From positions 179,599-243,598 of the forward strand of contig NZ_FNKZ01000004.1 of assembly GCF_900104255.1 (NCBI RefSeq): a stretch of DNA of 64,000 bases. Direction: 5' to 3'. The DNA comes from Pseudoxanthomonas sp. CF385. GTDB taxonomy: Bacteria > Pseudomonadota > Gammaproteobacteria > Xanthomonadales > Xanthomonadaceae. The position numbers and the translations under genes were made by a program. Each line of letters starts with the position of its first letter. Position 1 is the stretch's first letter. Below are positions 50,649 to 60,200 of the stretch, piece by piece. The notes beneath the pieces were generated by a model that was given only the letters and a program-made list of their open reading frames with translations, ran no database searches and had not been told where the DNA came from.

Positions 50649-51544
50649 TGAGCGCCCCGAAGAAGCGCGGCCTGGGTCGCGGACTGGAAGCCCTGCTCGG
50701 CCCGAAGGCCGCCGAGACGCCCCCGCCGGAAGCCCAGCCGGGCGAAGCGCTGCGCACCCTGCCGGTGGCGCAGCTGCAGCCGGGCAAGTACCAGCCGCGC
50801 ATGGCGATGGACCCGTCCAAGCTCACCGAGCTGGCCGAGTCGATCAAGGCGCAGGGCGTGATCCAGCCGATCGTCGTGCGCGAGCTGTCGCCCGGCAAGT
50901 TCGAGATCGTCGCCGGCGAACGCCGCTGGCGCGCCTCGCAGGAAGCCGGCCTGGCCGAAGTGCCGGTGGTCGTGCGCGAACTGGACGACCGCACCGTCAT
51001 CGCGATGGCGCTGATCGAGAACATCCAGCGCGAAGACCTCAACCCGCTGGAAGAGGCGCAGTCGCTGCAGCGCCTGATCAACGAGTTCTCGCTGACCCAC
51101 GCCGAAGCCGCCGAAGCGGTGGGCCGCTCGCGCGCCGCCGTCTCCAACCTGCTGCGCCTGCTGGAACTGCCGCCGGCCATCCGCGCCCTGCTGGAAGCGC
51201 GCCGCCTGGAAATGGGCCACGCCCGCGCGCTGCTGACGCTGTCGCCGGACCTGGCCAGCAAGCTGGCGTCGGATGCCGCCGAACAGGGCTGGTCGGTGCG
51301 CGAAGTGGAGCACCGTGCGCAACAGTTCGCCGCCGGCAAGGTGCCGGTCAACGGCAAGAAGGCCAAGCCGGCCAAGGCCGCACCGCAGCCCGACATCGCC
51401 TCGTTGGAAACCGAGCTCTCCGAGAGCCTGGGCACCCGCGTGACCATCGCCCACGGCCGCGGCGGCAAGGGCAAGCTGGTCATCCAGTACACCGACCTGG
51501 ACACGCTGGACGGCGTTCTCGAGCGCCTGCGCCCGAAGGCCTGA
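50648..51544 (+). CDS. parB: chromosome-partitioning protein ParB
   Basis: A 298-aa CTPase and parS-binding protein. The N-terminal CTP-binding region has GERRWRASQEAGL and IENIQREDLNPLEEAQS; the HTH domain contains AVGRSRAAVSNLLRLLELP. A C-terminal dimerisation domain (GKGKLVIQYTDLDTLDGVL) is present. No parS site was recognised in the window by eye. The overlap with parA implies translational coupling. Confidence 0.96.
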   Translation: MSAPKKRGLGRGLEALLGPKAAETPPPEAQPGEALRTLPVAQLQPGKYQPRMAMDPSKLTELAESIKAQGVIQPIVVRELSPGKFEIVAGERRWRASQEAGLAEVPVVVRELDDRTVIAMALIENIQREDLNPLEEAQSLQRLINEFSLTHAEAAEAVGRSRAAVSNLLRLLELPPAIRALLEARRLEMGHARALLTLSPDLASKLASDAAEQGWSVREVEHRAQQFAAGKVPVNGKKAKPAKAAPQPDIASLETELSESLGTRVTIAHGRGGKGKLVIQYTDLDTLDGVLERLRPKA

Positions 51545-51573
51545 GGCGCTCAGGCTGTTGTGGGGATGTGGGA

Positions 51574-51654
51574 TGTGGGAGCGACGTAAGTCGCGATAGC
51601 GGTGAGGCTGATTCACCGCCAAGCAAGAAGCTCGCGACTTACGTCGCTCCCACA
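51574..51654. repeat. REP-type inverted-repeat pair (BIME-like)
   Basis: A perfect 23-bp inverted repeat (51574-51596 and 51632-51654) spans an unrelated 35-nt centre. Each arm begins with TGGGAGCGAC and itself contains the short palindrome GCGAC-N4-GTCGC, the structure of a xanthomonad REP element. It lies in the 178-nt gap after parB. Confidence 0.85.
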
Positions 51655-51722
51655 AAGGCGGGCGTAGCCGCCCGGACGGGCACATCGCCCCTGCATTACC
51701 ATCCGGATTCCGCTTCCACCGG

Positions 51723-53495
51723 ATGTCCGCCTTGAACCTCCGTACCGCCGCCCTCCTGCTCGCCTGCGCGCCGCTGCACGCGCTCGCCTTCGCGCCCTCC
51801 GACGCCGACCAGCGCTTCCAGGCGCTCTACGAAAAGGAATGGGCGTGGCGGCAGGAACAGACTGGCCAGGCCGACGAGGACACCGACACCAGCGGCGACA
51901 ACACCCGCCTGCCCGACGTCGGCGCCGCGGCGCACGAAGCGCGCCTGAAGGTGTGGGAGCAGGTCCTGAAGGACCTGGACGGCATCGATGCCACGCAGCT
52001 GTCGGCCGAGAACCGCATCAACTTGGCGATCTATCGCCCGCAGGTGGAGAACCTGGCGGCGGAAGTGCGCCTGCGCGCGTACGAAATGCCCTTCAATTCC
52101 GATTCGTCGTTCTGGTCGAACCTGTCCTTCATGGCGCGCCGGCAGATGAAGACGGCGGACGACTACCGTGCGTACGCGGCGCGCCTGCGCGACGTGCCGC
52201 GCCACTTCGACCAGCACATCGCCAACATGCGCGCCGGTCTGGCCCGTGGCTTCACCGTGCCGCGCGCCGTGCTGGACGGCCGCGATGTCTCGATCGCCAC
52301 CGTGGCCGAGCAGCGCGACCCCGAACAGTCCGCGTTCTACGCACCGTACAAGAAGATGCCCGCCAGCATCCCCGCCGCGGAGCAGGACGTGCTGCGCAAG
52401 GAAGCGCGCGCCGCGATCAGCGGGCAGGTCGTGCCGGCGTTCGGCACGCTGCTGACGTTCTTCCGTACCGAGTACGTGCCGAAGGCGCGCGCCACGCTGG
52501 CGGCGGAGGCGATGCCGGGCGGCAAGGACTTCTACGCACAGCAGATCCGCGAATACACCACGCTGGACCTGAGCGCCGAACAGATCCACGCCATCGGCCT
52601 GAAGGAAGTCGCGCGCATCCAGGCCGAGATGCAGGAGGTGATCAAGCAGACCGGCTTCAAGGGCACGTTCGCCGAATTCCTGACCTTCCTGCGCACCGAT
52701 CCGCAGTTCTACGCGAAGACACCGCAGCAGTTGCTCGACCGCGCGGCATGGATCTCCAAGCGCGTCGACGGCGAGGTCGGCAAGTACATCGGCACGCTGC
52801 CGCGCGGTCGCTTCACCATCGTCGAGGTGCCCGCCGACATCGCGCCGTTCTGGACGGCCGGGCGCGGCGGCCTGGGCACCTACTGGCTCAACACCTACAA
52901 CCTACCTTCGCGGCCGCTGTACAACCTGCCGGCGCTGACCCTGCACGAATCTTCGCCGGGCCATTCGCTGCAGGCCGCGCTGGCGCAGGAACAGGGCGAG
53001 CAGCCCGCGTTCCGCCGCGACAACTACATCTCCGCCTACGGCGAGGGCTGGGCGCTGTACACCGAGAAGCTGGGCAAGGAGATGGGCATCTACGAGACGC
53101 CCTACGAAGACTTCGGCCGCCTGACCTACGAGATGTGGCGTGCCGCCCGCCTGGTGATCGACACCGGCGTGCACCACAAGGGCTGGAGCCGCGACCAGGC
53201 CCTGGCCTACCTGCGCGACCACACCGCCCTGTCCGAGCACGAAGTCACCACCGAGGTGGACCGCTACATCTCCTGGCCCGCCCAGGCGCTGAGCTACAAG
53301 CTGGGCGAGATCGCCATCGTCCGCCTGCGGGGCGAGGCCGAGCGGGAGCTGGGCCCGAAGTTCGACATCAAGGCCTTCCACGACGCCGTGCTGAAACAGG
53401 GGTCGGTCACCCTGCCGGTGCTGGACAGCCAGATCCGGGCCTTCATCGCCGCGAGCAAGGCCGCGCCCGCCAAGCCCGCGGCCGCCGCGCCTTGA
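51723..53495 (+). CDS. exported DUF885 zinc-metallopeptidase-like protein
   Basis: A 590-aa protein with a signal peptide (1-22). Near the centre lies HESSPGH (His408), an HExxxGH-type zinc site, followed by SAYGEGWALYTEKLG, which carries the third ligand; both are typical of DUF885 (M3-like thermolysin-fold) peptidases. The C-terminus ends in an Ala/Pro/Lys tail. The ATG at 51723 has only a weak ribosome binding site. Substrates are unknown; relatives have been linked to peptide processing. Confidence 0.87.
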   Translation: MSALNLRTAALLLACAPLHALAFAPSDADQRFQALYEKEWAWRQEQTGQADEDTDTSGDNTRLPDVGAAAHEARLKVWEQVLKDLDGIDATQLSAENRINLAIYRPQVENLAAEVRLRAYEMPFNSDSSFWSNLSFMARRQMKTADDYRAYAARLRDVPRHFDQHIANMRAGLARGFTVPRAVLDGRDVSIATVAEQRDPEQSAFYAPYKKMPASIPAAEQDVLRKEARAAISGQVVPAFGTLLTFFRTEYVPKARATLAAEAMPGGKDFYAQQIREYTTLDLSAEQIHAIGLKEVARIQAEMQEVIKQTGFKGTFAEFLTFLRTDPQFYAKTPQQLLDRAAWISKRVDGEVGKYIGTLPRGRFTIVEVPADIAPFWTAGRGGLGTYWLNTYNLPSRPLYNLPALTLHESSPGHSLQAALAQEQGEQPAFRRDNYISAYGEGWALYTEKLGKEMGIYETPYEDFGRLTYEMWRAARLVIDTGVHHKGWSRDQALAYLRDHTALSEHEVTTEVDRYISWPAQALSYKLGEIAIVRLRGEAERELGPKFDIKAFHDAVLKQGSVTLPVLDSQIRAFIAASKAAPAKPAAAAP

Positions 53496-53519
53496 TCTCT
53501 CAGCCGGACGAGACTACGC

Positions 53520-53603
53520 CGTAGAGCCGAGCTTGCCCGGCTCCATGGCCCGCCCGACACCCGGAGACGGACTGGAAAGCAGCGGAGCAAGGTCCGCTCT
53601 ACG
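53520..53603. repeat. second REP-type inverted pair
   Basis: Left unit 53520-53542 (CGTAGAGCCGAGCTTGC and onward) and right unit 53582-53603 are inverted, imperfect copies: both read CGTAGAGC, then a variable pair, then CTTGC and CCG/TCCG. Different family from the pair at 51574. Confidence 0.65.
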
Positions 53604-53622
53604 TGGCTTTCTTGCTAAGTGC

Positions 53623-53651
53623 TTGCGAGACAAGGGAAACCTCGGCATAAT
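53623..53651 (+). promoter_or_regulatory. rpmB-rpmG promoter
   Basis: -35 TTGCGA (53623-53628), 17-nt spacer, -10 CATAAT (53646-53651). The best-spaced sigma-70 promoter in the window and a GC-rich discriminator (GCGCGG) as expected for a growth-rate-controlled ribosomal gene. Confidence 0.7.
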
Positions 53652-53822
53652 GCGCGGCTCGCTGCGTCCGGTTCGACCGGATCTGCGGCCGGAAATGCGA
53701 TTCCGGCTTGTGTCTGCAGCGGTTTTCGACCGTATCGCGTGGTGTCCGTCCTGTCCTGCAGGCCGTCCGCCGGGCCGCCGTCTCCCGGGCTATGGGCGAC
53801 ACAATTACCTATCGAGGTGCGT
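53652..53822 (+). other. long structured leader of the rpmB-rpmG operon
   Basis: About 165 nt lie between the predicted start of transcription and rpmB. Two perfect hairpins are seen: TCCGGT-TCG-ACCGGA (53667-53681) and GCCGGAA-N6-TTCCGGC (53688-53707). A pyrimidine/GC-rich stretch follows up to the GAGGTG ribosome binding site. This could be an r-protein autoregulatory site. Confidence 0.5.
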
Positions 53823-54059
53823 ATGTCCCGCGTATGCCAAGTCACCGGCAAGCGTGTGCAGAGCGGTAACAACGTCTCGCACGCCAACAACAAGACCCGT
53901 CGTCGTTTCCTGCCCAACCTGCATGAGCGCCGCTTCTGGGTCGCCAGCGAAAACCGCTGGGTCAAGCTGAAAGTGTCCGCGCACGCGCTGCGCACCATCG
54001 ACAAGAACGGCATCGATTCCGTTCTGGCCGAGCTGCGTGCCCGCGGCGAAAAGGTCTGA
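53823..54059 (+). CDS. rpmB: 50S ribosomal protein L28
   Basis: A 78-aa protein, [20 protein letters not shown] at the start and the usual [17 protein letters not shown] segment; length and sequence match gammaproteobacterial L28. Only one Cys (residue 5) remains, so this is the zinc-free form. The ATG at 53823 is preceded by GAGGTG. Followed 13 nt later by rpmG. Confidence 0.97.
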   Translation: MSRVCQVTGKRVQSGNNVSHANNKTRRRFLPNLHERRFWVASENRWVKLKVSAHALRTIDKNGIDSVLAELRARGEKV

Positions 54060-54072
54060 GGAGTAACTACAC

Positions 54073-54237
54073 ATGGCATCCAAGCGCGACAAGATCCGTC
54101 TGATCTCCTCGGCCAACACCGGCCACTTCTACACGACGGACAAGAACAAGAAGAACACCCCGGGCAAGATGGAAATCAAGAAGTACGACCCGGTCGTGCG
54201 CAAGCACGTGATCTACAAGGAAGGCAAGATCAAGTGA
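54073..54237 (+). CDS. rpmG: 50S ribosomal protein L33
   Basis: A 54-aa protein too short for most ORF cut-offs: starts [20 protein letters not shown] and ends YKEGKIK. It has no CxxC pairs, so it is the zinc-independent form. A GGAG ribosome binding site lies before the ATG. The rpmB-rpmG order is standard. Confidence 0.97.
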   Translation: MASKRDKIRLISSANTGHFYTTDKNKKNTPGKMEIKKYDPVVRKHVIYKEGKIK

Positions 54238-54272
54238 GCCTGGGGCGAAAGCCCAGCCAACGCTTCCCGAAG

Positions 54273-54299
54273 ACCCGCCGCAAGGCGGGTTTTCTTTTG
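54273..54299 (+). terminator. rpmG intrinsic terminator
   Basis: Stem ACCCGCC / GGCGGGT (54273-54279 with 54284-54290), loop GCAA, then TTTCTTTT. About 35 nt after the rpmG stop. Confidence 0.9.
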
Positions 54300-54351
54300 C
54301 CCGTCCGCCTGCGCAGAATCGGCACATCCCCCTTCCCGACGGAAGCGCCGC

Positions 54352-55761
54352 ATGGAGTGGTCCTTCGGCACGGCCCTGCTGATCATCGACTGGCTGATCC
54401 GGCTGGCGGCGCTGTGGTGGATCCCCAGCCGCACGACCCCGGCCGCCGCGCGCAGCTGGCTGCTGCTGGTGGGCTTCGTGCCGTTGCTGGGCCTGCCGCT
54501 GTACCTGCTGCTGGGGCATCCCTGGCTCTCGCGCGAACGCATCGCACGTCAGGCACGCGCCTCGGACGTGATCCGCGAGGAGCAGCGCCCGCTCAGCGCC
54601 CTGCGCTGGACCCCGCGCGACGGCGCCGCGGCGGAAATGGCCCCGCTGATCGAACGGCAGGGCGCGTTCATGGCCACCCACGGCAATGCGGTCGCGCTGC
54701 AGGATGACTACGACGCCTCCCTGCGCGCGTTGCTCGACGACATCCGCGCCGCGCAGCACCAGGTCCACCTGCTGTACTACCTGATGTTCGACGACGCGGT
54801 GGGCGACGCCGTGACCACGGCGTTGTGCGAGGCCGCCGCACGCGGGGTGACGTGCCGCGTGCTGCTGGATGCGGTTGGCGCCAAGCGCGGATTGCGGGCC
54901 TACCGCGGCCGGCTGCGCGCGGCCGGCGTGGCGGTGCACGACATGCTGCCCGGCGGCCTGCGCTGGCGGCGCAGCGGCCGGATGGACCTGCGCAACCACC
55001 GCAAGGTAGCGGTGATCGACAACCGCATCGGCTACGTGGGCTCGCAGAACCTCGCCGACGCGACCTTCGTGCCCGGCCATCCCAACCGCGAGCTGGTGGC
55101 GCGCGTGCAGGGCCCGGTGGTGTCGCATCTGGAAGGCGTGTTCGCCAGCGACTGGTACATCGAGACCGGCGAGCGCCTGGACGTGCAGCCGGACCTGTCG
55201 GTGCAGGCGCAGGACGTGCCCGCGCAGCTGCTGCCGAGCGGGCCGGCGTATCCGTTCGAGAACGCGCGCGACACCGTTAACGCGCTGATCCACCTCGCCC
55301 GCCGCAAGGTGGTGCTGACCACGCCCTATTTCGTCCCCGACGACGCCACGCTCAGCGCGCTGCGCATCGCCGCGCTGTCGGGCGTGGACGTGCAGCTGGT
55401 GCTGTCGGCCACCAACAACCAGACCCTGACGGCATGGGCGCAGCAGTCGTACTACGCCGAACTGCTCGCCTGCGGGGTGAAGATCGCGCTGTACCGGCCG
55501 CACTTCCTCCATGCCAAGCACCTCACCGTGGACGACGACATCGCCCTGGTCGGTTCGATCAACCTGGACATCCGCTCGTTCGCGTTGAATGCCGAGATCG
55601 GCCTGGTTTGCTACGACGCCAATGTCGTCACGCGCATCCGCGCCATCGAAGCCGACTATCTGGCCCACGCCGACGCCGTGCAGGCGGACGCATGGCAGCG
55701 CCGCCCGGGTTGGCAGCGCAGCCGTGAAGGTATCGCGCGGTTGGCGGATTCGCTGATGTAG
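54352..55761 (+). CDS. cls: cardiolipin synthase
   Basis: A 469-aa inner-membrane enzyme making cardiolipin from phosphatidylglycerol. It has two N-terminal transmembrane segments (~5-25, 37-55) and two PLD HKD motifs: NHRKVAVIDN (His216) and FLHAKHLTVDDD (His387). Both are intact. The PLDc pattern fits ClsA/ClsC-type synthases; which one is not decidable by eye. Confidence 0.92.
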   Translation: MEWSFGTALLIIDWLIRLAALWWIPSRTTPAAARSWLLLVGFVPLLGLPLYLLLGHPWLSRERIARQARASDVIREEQRPLSALRWTPRDGAAAEMAPLIERQGAFMATHGNAVALQDDYDASLRALLDDIRAAQHQVHLLYYLMFDDAVGDAVTTALCEAAARGVTCRVLLDAVGAKRGLRAYRGRLRAAGVAVHDMLPGGLRWRRSGRMDLRNHRKVAVIDNRIGYVGSQNLADATFVPGHPNRELVARVQGPVVSHLEGVFASDWYIETGERLDVQPDLSVQAQDVPAQLLPSGPAYPFENARDTVNALIHLARRKVVLTTPYFVPDDATLSALRIAALSGVDVQLVLSATNNQTLTAWAQQSYYAELLACGVKIALYRPHFLHAKHLTVDDDIALVGSINLDIRSFALNAEIGLVCYDANVVTRIRAIEADYLAHADAVQADAWQRRPGWQRSREGIARLADSLM

Positions 55762-55793
55762 GCGCCCTTCCTGGGGTAACGCGGGCCATTCGT

Positions 55794-55799
55794 TACAAT
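55794..55799 (+). promoter_or_regulatory. -10 element for FAD protein gene, predicted leaderless
   Basis: TACAAT, 6-nt GCACGC, then ATG (55806). No Shine-Dalgarno precedes the ATG. Confidence 0.5.
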
Positions 55800-55805
55800 G
55801 CACGC

Positions 55806-57203
55806 ATGAGTGAAGACACCCCGACCGCCCCGCTGCCGCCCTGCGACCTCGCGATCATCGGCGGCGGCGCCGGTGGCGTGCTGGTGGCGATGCAGGCCCT
55901 GCGCCAGGCCACGACGCCGCTGCGCATCGTGATGATCGAACCGCGCGACGTGCTCGCGCAGGGCGTGGCGTACGCGACGACGCATGGCGAGCACCTGCTC
56001 AACGTGCCCGCGGGCCGCATGAGCGCGTTCGATGATCGCCCCGCGGATTTCCTGGACTACGTCGTGGCCACCACGCCATCCGGCGGCCCCGATCGCGATT
56101 CGCTGGCGCACGCCTTCATCGAACGCCGCCGCTACGGCGACTACCTGCGTGTGCGCCTGGACGAGACCATCGCGGCGAGCCAGGCCACCCTGCAGGTGGT
56201 GCACGACCGCGTCGAAGAACTCGAACCGCACGCGGATGGCGCCACGCTGCGCTTGGCGACACACGGCACTTTGCACGCCAAGGGCGTCGTGCTGGCGGTG
56301 GGCAATACGCCCAAGCCGCTGCCGGCCCGGGGCGCACCGCAGTTACCGGCTGGCCGTTCGTTGGCCGCATGGGATTTCGATGCGATCAAGGCGATCCCGA
56401 CCGATGCCGACCTGTGCATCGTCGGCTCCGGCCTGAGCATGGTGGACACCGTGCTGAGCCTGGCCGACAACGGCCACGCCGGCGCCATCCACGTGCTGTC
56501 GCGGCATGCGCTGCTGCCGCTGCCGCATTGCCATGGTCCGGCCGCCACCTACGATCCGGCACCGTTGCAGGCGATGGGCCTGCGCGCGCGCATGCGCTTC
56601 CTGCGCGACGCAGCGAAACAGGCGGTCGCCGACGGCCTGCCTTGGCAGTCGGTGATGGAACGCATCCGCCCGCACGGGCAGGCGCTGTGGCAGTCGCTTT
56701 CGGTGGCGGACCAGCGGCGCTTCCTGCGCCACGTGGTGCGCCAGTGGGACGTGCATCGTCACCGCATCGCGCCCGAGGTCTACGCCCAGCTGCAATCGCT
56801 GGTCGAGCGCGGCCAGCTGCGCCTGCACCGCGGCCGCCTGGACACGGTGATGGCCGAGGGCCGCCGTCTTCGCGTCAGCACGCATGCCCACGACGGCCGC
56901 ACCGACGAATTCGACGTCGATTACGTGGTCAACGCCACCGGCGTGGAGATGCGCGCGCAGACCATGCGCAGCCCGCTGCTGCACGATCTGCTGGGCAAAG
57001 GGTGCGCACAGGCCGGGCCGCACGGCATCGGCCTGAAGGCCGCGCGCGACGGCCGCATGGTCGACGCACAGGGACAGTCGCAGCCGCGCGTGTTCATCCT
57101 CGGCAGCCTGCGCATCGGCTGCGTGTGGGAGAGCATCGCCATCCCCGAACTGCGCGGCCAGGCCGAAACGGCCGTGCGCGGCCTGCTGGCGCCCGACGCC
57201 TGA
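55806..57203 (+). CDS. FAD/NAD(P)-binding oxidoreductase (NAD_binding_9 type)
   Basis: A 465-aa protein. The FAD Rossmann motif GGGAGGVLVAMQAL is at residues ~17-31 after LAIIG, a second one (CIVGSGLSMVDTVLSLAD) lies near 208-225, and LLNVPAGRMSAFDDRP is typical of the NAD_binding_9 (HI0933-neighbour/YdhS-like) family. These enzymes have no agreed substrate; some relatives act on aromatic or siderophore compounds. It is followed 53 nt later by the sensor kinase. Confidence 0.85.
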   Translation: MSEDTPTAPLPPCDLAIIGGGAGGVLVAMQALRQATTPLRIVMIEPRDVLAQGVAYATTHGEHLLNVPAGRMSAFDDRPADFLDYVVATTPSGGPDRDSLAHAFIERRRYGDYLRVRLDETIAASQATLQVVHDRVEELEPHADGATLRLATHGTLHAKGVVLAVGNTPKPLPARGAPQLPAGRSLAAWDFDAIKAIPTDADLCIVGSGLSMVDTVLSLADNGHAGAIHVLSRHALLPLPHCHGPAATYDPAPLQAMGLRARMRFLRDAAKQAVADGLPWQSVMERIRPHGQALWQSLSVADQRRFLRHVVRQWDVHRHRIAPEVYAQLQSLVERGQLRLHRGRLDTVMAEGRRLRVSTHAHDGRTDEFDVDYVVNATGVEMRAQTMRSPLLHDLLGKGCAQAGPHGIGLKAARDGRMVDAQGQSQPRVFILGSLRIGCVWESIAIPELRGQAETAVRGLLAPDA

Positions 57204-57256
57204 GCGCACGCCACGCAGTACACTCGGCGACGGGTTGAGCGCCGGGGGAGAGGGCG

Positions 57257-60200
57257 TTGGTTTCCAGCTGGATCCTGCTGTTGGTGTCGATCGGCTACGC
57301 CGCGCTGCTGTTCGGCGTGGCGTGGTGGGGCGACCGCCGCCCGATGTACCCCGACCGCCCGTGGCTGCGCCCGGTGGTCTACAGCCTGGCGCTGGCGGTG
57401 TACTGCTCGTCGTGGACGTTCTACGGCGCGGTGGGCAGCGCGGTACGCAACGGCCTTGGCTACCTGCCGATCTACCTGGGACCGGTCCTGCTGCTGCTGT
57501 TCGGCTGGCGCATCATCGAGCGGCTCGCGCTGATCGCGCGCAGCGAGAACACCGTCTCCATCGCCGACTTCATCTCCTCGCGCTACGGCCGCTCGCGCCG
57601 GCTGGCCGCGCTGGTCACGGTGATCGCCCTGATCGGCGTGGTGCCCTATCTGGCCCTGCAGTACAAGGCCGTGGCGATGAGCCTGAGCGTGCTCAGCGGC
57701 GAGGGCGGCGACAGCGCGTACGGCTTCTTCACCGATCCGGCGCTGTACGTGGCGCTGCTCATGGCGCTGTTCGCCGCGCTGTTCGGTACCCGCCAGGTGG
57801 ATGCCACCGAGCACCACCACGGCATGATGCTGGCGATCTCGCTGGAATCAGTGGTCAAGCTGGTGGCGATGATCGCCGTCGGCGTGTTCGCCTACTTCTG
57901 GCTGGACGGCAACGCGATCCGGGTGACCGATTCGGCGCGCACGCTGTTCGAGAACGCACCGCCGGTGGGTTTCATCGCCCAGACCCTGCTCGGCTTCCTC
58001 GCCATCGTCTGCCTGCCGCGGCAGTTCCACGTCGCCGTGGTGGAGTGCAGCGACGTGGGCGACATCCGCAAGGCGCGCTGGCTGTTCGGCGGCTATCTCG
58101 CCCTGTTCTCGCTGATGGTGGTGCCGGTGGCGGCGGCGGGCGTCGCGCTGTTCGGCGGCAGCAGCGTGGCCGACGACAGCTATGTCCTCGCACTGCCGCT
58201 GGCGGAGGGGCGCACCGCGCTCGCCATCGTCGCCTACGTGGGCGGCTTCTCCGCGGCGACCGGCATGGTCATCGTGGCGAGCATCGCGCTGGCCACGATG
58301 GTCAGCAACGACCTGATCATGCCGGTGCTGCTGCGTCGCGGCTGGGCCGAACACCATGCGGAAGCCGACGTCGCCTCGCGTGTGCTGTGGATCCGGCGCG
58401 TGGCGATCCTGCTGCTGGCGCTGACGGCCTACACCTACTACCGCAGCAGCAGCAACGACAGCACGCTGGCCTCGTACGGCCTGATGGCTTTCGCCGCGGT
58501 GGCGCAGTTCGCGCCAGGCCTGATCGGCGGGCTCTACTGGCGCGGCGCCAGCCGGCGCGGCGTGGAAGTCGGCATGGTGCTCGGCTTCGGCACCTGGATC
58601 TACACGCTGCTGCTGCCGACGATGACGCAGGCCGGCTGGTTCGATCCGCACTGGCTGCACAGCGGTCCGTTCGGCATCGCGTGGCTGCGGCCGCAGCAGC
58701 TGTTCGGCCTGAGCGGCTGGGACACGCTGACGCACGGCACGTTCTGGTCGCTGCTCATCAATACCGGCGCAATGATGATCGTCTCGGCGCGCTCGCGCCC
58801 CGGCGTCGACGAGCGCCTCCGTGCCGCACCGTTCCTCGACCCGTACGCGCAGCGTCCCGCACTGGTCGCCGGCGAGTGGCCCGGCAGCGTGCGCGTCGGC
58901 GACCTGCGTACGCTCGCGGAACGCGTCGTCGGCGAGCGCCATGCACGCCGCGCTTTCGCCGAGCAGGCGCAGGTGCTGGAGCGCGAGTTCCAGCCCCATG
59001 CCCCGGCCGACCGCGCCTGGGTGCAGTTCACCGAACGCCTGCTCGCCGCGGCGATCGGCGCGGCGTCGGCGCGCATCGTGCTGACCAGCGTGCTGCGCGG
59101 TTCGGGCATGGAACTGGGCGAAGTGGTGGCCGTCCTCGACCAGGCGGGCCAGGAACTGCGCTTCAACCGCGAGATCCTCTCGACCACGCTGGAGAACATC
59201 AGCGCCGGCGTCAGCGTGGTGGACCCGGAGATGCGCCTTGTCGCCTGGAACCGGCGCTACCAGCAGATGTTCGGTTATCCCGAGGGCATGCTCTACGTGG
59301 GCCGGCCCGTGGCGGACCTGATCCGCTACAACGCCGAGCGCGGCGAACTGGGTGAGGGCGACATCGATACGCAGATCAACAAGCGCATCCGCTACATGCG
59401 CGCCGGCTCGCCGCACATCTTCGAACGCGTGCGCGCGGACGGCCAGGTGATCGAGATGCGCGGCCAGCCGTTGCCGGGTGGCGGCTACGTGACCAGCTAC
59501 AACGACATCACCGACTTCAAACTCGCCGAGTCGCTGCTGCTGGAAACCAACGAGACGCTGGAGCAGCGCGTGGCCGAGCGCAGCCAGGCGGCGGAGCATG
59601 CGCAGCAATCGCGCACGCGCTTCCTGGCGGCGATCAGCCACGACGTGTTGCAGCCGCTCAACGCGGCGCGCCTGTTCGTCAGCGCGCTGCGCGACAGCGA
59701 ACAGGGGGCGGATCCGCAGGCGCAGGAACGGCAACACCTCGCCGAGCGCGTGGATGCCTCGCTGCGGGCCGCCGAAGAACTTCTCGACGGCCTGCTCGAC
59801 GTTTCGCGGCTGGACGCGGGCGGCCTGCACACGCAGATCACCGATTTCGACGCCGGGGAATTGCTGCGCGAGCTGGCCGCGCAGTACGCGCCAGTGGCCG
59901 CCGGGCGCGGCCTGAAGCTGCGCGTGCATGCGCGCGCCATCCCGGTGCGCAGCGATCGCAGGCTGCTGCGCCGCGTGCTGCAGAACTTCCTGGCGAACGC
60001 GCTGCGCTACACGCGCGAGGGCCGCATCGTGATCGGCATGCGCGCGCACGGCGAGAAGGTGGCGTTGCAGGTGTGGGATACCGGCCCCGGCATCCCGGAC
60101 AACCACATGCGGCAGATCTACGACGAGTTCCATCGCTACCAGCAACCGTTCGACTGGGGCGAACGCGGCCTGGGCCTGGGCCTGTCGATCTGCCAGCGCA

